Shown here piece by piece: positions 20,073 through 21,507 of a DNA stretch of 21,507 nt; position 1 is the stretch's first letter; every line of letters starts with the position of its first letter. A program made the position numbers and the translations under genes. Below the pieces are notes generated by a model that was given only the letters and a program-made list of their open reading frames with translations, searched no databases and had not been told where the DNA came from. The stretch covers positions 1 through 21,507 of the forward strand of contig CAZBJJ010000035.1 of assembly GCA_964492245.1 (NCBI GenBank), read 5' to 3'. The stretch comes from CAZBJJ01 sp964492245. Its GTDB lineage: Bacteria; Spirochaetota; Spirochaetia; Treponematales; Breznakiellaceae.

Positions 20073-21446
20073 CTACTTCAACCGTTTATAGGCTTTAATT
20101 TCCTGGCGGATGCGGAAAGCTAGGTCGCTGCGCGGGATGCGGATTTGCTCCATTGAATCGCGGAAACGGAGGGTTACCGTGTTATCGTCCTTGCTCTGGT
20201 AGTCGACCGTAACGCAGAAGGGAGTTCCCGCCTCGTCTTGGCGGCGGTAGCGGCGACCAATGGCCCCAGCCTGATCGTAATCGGTGGAGAAATCCTCTTT
20301 AAGCTCGCTCTGAATATCGCGGGCAAGCTCGGCCAGCCCATCTTTTTTCATAAGAGGCAAAACCGCCACCGTAATAGGAGCCAAGCTGGGATGAAAACGC
20401 AGAACAGTGCGCCAATCGTCGTCGTTGCCCTTATCGGCAACCTTCTCCTCGTCGTAGGCATCGCAGAGCATCATAAGCACCTCGCGAGTGAGCCCCGCAG
20501 AAGTCTCGATAATAAAGGGCGTATAGCGCTCGTTGTTGTTTTCCTGATCGATGTACTGTAAATCTTTGCCGGAAAACTCCATGTGGCGAGAAAGATCGTA
20601 ATCGCCCCGATTGTGCACCCCCTCCAATTCGCGCCAACCCATGGGAAAAAGGTACTCGATATCGTAGGCGTCTATCGCATAGTGAGCCAGCTCCTTAGGG
20701 CCATGCTGATGCCAACGCAGATGGTCCATCTTTACCCCAAGCTTTTCGAAATAGGCCCACCGCTCTTTTTTCCAGAACTCAAACCAATCTTTGTCGGTGC
20801 CGGGCTTTACAAAAAACTGCATTTCCATTTGCTCGAATTCACAGGTGCGAAAAATAAAGTTTTTAGTGACAATTTCATTTCTAAAGGCCTTGCCTACCTG
20901 GGCAATGCCAAAGGGAATTTTCATGCGGTTAGATTGAATAATGTTTTTGTAATTTATATAAATTCCCTGGGCAGTTTCTGGACGCAGATAGATAGTACTT
21001 CCCGACTCTTCGACAGCCCCAATGTTTGTTTTAAACATGAGGTTGAACTTGCGGGTATCGGTGAGCTCCCCACCGCATTCGGGACATTGCTTTTTTGCCA
21101 GCTTATCTTCATCAATTTGATCCGCCCTAAAACGCCCCTTACATTTTTTGCAATCTACCAGTGGATCGGTAAAATTTTCCACATGGCCAGAGGCCTCCCA
21201 GACCTTGGGATACATGAGAATAGCGGCATCTAAACCCACAATATTGTCGTGAAGCTGGGTCATTTCCTTCCACCACAGCTGTTGGATTCGATTTTTTAGC
21301 TCGATACCCAGGGGGCCATAGTCCCAGGCTCCAGCCTGGCCACCATATATTTCCGACGACTGAAACACGAATCCCCTGCGCTTGGCGAGCGAGGCGATTT
21401 TTTCCATCGTTGCCGGTCCCTGGTACTCTTTTTCTACATCCGCCAT
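20073..21446 (-). CDS. glyS: Glycyl-tRNA synthetase, alpha2 (eukaryote/archaeal-like) type
   Basis: Class II aminoacyl-tRNA synthetase that charges tRNA-Gly. At 457 residues it is the single-chain dimeric type, not the alpha2beta2 type. The N-terminus has RRGFVFQSSEIYGGQAGAWDYGPLG (24-47); a zinc-binding insert follows with C99, C102, C121 and C124. Motif 2 is FRNEI..FIFRTCEFEQMEM (188-209) and motif 3 is near SAGLTREVLMML. The C-terminal anticodon-binding domain (about 355-457) includes APITVAVLPLMKK and YDQAGAIGRRYRRQDEAGTPFCVTVD. GAGGAG lies 7 nt before the ATG. A minus-strand -10 (TATACT) is visible at 21503-21498 near the window edge; its -35 lies outside. Confidence 0.97.
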   Translation of the reverse strand: MADVEKEYQGPATMEKIASLAKRRGFVFQSSEIYGGQAGAWDYGPLGIELKNRIQQLWWKEMTQLHDNIVGLDAAILMYPKVWEASGHVENFTDPLVDCKKCKGRFRADQIDEDKLAKKQCPECGGELTDTRKFNLMFKTNIGAVEESGSTIYLRPETAQGIYINYKNIIQSNRMKIPFGIAQVGKAFRNEIVTKNFIFRTCEFEQMEMQFFVKPGTDKDWFEFWKKERWAYFEKLGVKMDHLRWHQHGPKELAHYAIDAYDIEYLFPMGWRELEGVHNRGDYDLSRHMEFSGKDLQYIDQENNNERYTPFIIETSAGLTREVLMMLCDAYDEEKVADKGNDDDWRTVLRFHPSLAPITVAVLPLMKKDGLAELARDIQSELKEDFSTDYDQAGAIGRRYRRQDEAGTPFCVTVDYQSKDDNTVTLRFRDSMEQIRIPRSDLAFRIRQEIKAYKRLK

Positions 21447-21497
21447 AATTTACTCCTCAAATGCCCCCATGGTACGAGGGCCAGTGTATTGGCATTC

Positions 21498-21503
21498 AGT
21501 ATA
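21498..21503 (-). promoter_or_regulatory. Probable -10 box of glyS
   Basis: TATACT on the minus strand lies 51 bp upstream of the glyS ATG. The -35 would fall beyond the end of the window, so the promoter is only half seen. The leader of about 45 nt is too short for a T-box riboswitch. Confidence 0.45.
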
Positions 21504-21507
21504 TAGA

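Noticed and set aside
20583..21233. 216-codon plus-strand frame opposite glyS
   Set aside because: Antisense of a highly conserved synthetase; it is open because of glyS codon bias.
21447..21507. T-box riboswitch upstream of glyS
   Set aside because: The leader from the apparent -10 to the ATG is only about 45 nt, too short for a T-box, and no specifier stem or NCCA-binding bulge is visible.

Overview
The window looks like a chromosomal segment of a host-associated, carbohydrate-fermenting spirochaete, probably Treponema-like. This is inferred from relaxed lipoprotein boxes (FASC, IYGC, LSSC), a plant/trypanosome-type ATP phosphofructokinase of the kind treponemes carry, an alpha2-type glycyl-tRNA synthetase, and hemicellulose genes beside a TRAP transporter. 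Nothing in the window names a species.

Layout. (1) Positions 1-2300 are a repeat-rich, gene-poor zone abutting the 3' end of tRNA-Ala(CGC). It holds a 34-bp tandem array, a PD-(D/E)XK (Vsr/DUF559-like) gene, a 31-bp triple repeat, two inverted copies of a REP-like element around a decayed ORF, and a 56-bp direct repeat that duplicates the tRNA 3' end. This resembles the remains of one or more integration events. (2) Positions 2282-5613 are housekeeping genes: tRNA-Ala, ATP-PFK, slyX-nfu and glutamate dehydrogenase. (3) Positions 5781-11435 hold a small lipoprotein on the plus strand, then on the minus strand a lipoprotein GH10 xylanase, followed through a terminator by a dctP-dctQ-dctM TRAP operon that ends in a universal stress protein. 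(4) Positions 11548-16901 on the plus strand hold a secreted CE6-like acetyl(xylan) esterase, a short DUF4838/GH67N-like glycosidase relative, a GH95 alpha-L-fucosidase and a Sir2 deacylase. (5) Positions 17214-20009 are an AT-rich DpnII/MboI-type GATC restriction-modification cassette in the order beta-class methylase, endonuclease, Dam-class methylase, with a possible 17-codon ORF between the first two. (6) glyS lies at the right edge on the minus strand.

How it fits together (inference): GH10 and the esterase are divergently expressed, exported and attack acetylated xylan. The TRAP system would import an acidic product, perhaps a uronate, with the UspA-like protein as its accessory. GH95 and the DUF4838-like protein lack signal peptides and would act on imported oligosaccharides. 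The restriction-modification cassette is a foreign, low-GC insertion between sir2 and glyS.

The points most worth a second look are the tRNA-Ala scar zone, the terminator that ends 6 bases before the dctP start codon, the inverted AGGTGAAAGATTCG motifs bracketing the GH/Sir2 block, the rearranged GATC cassette, and three genes whose -10 boxes sit 7-8 nt before an ATG with no Shine-Dalgarno.
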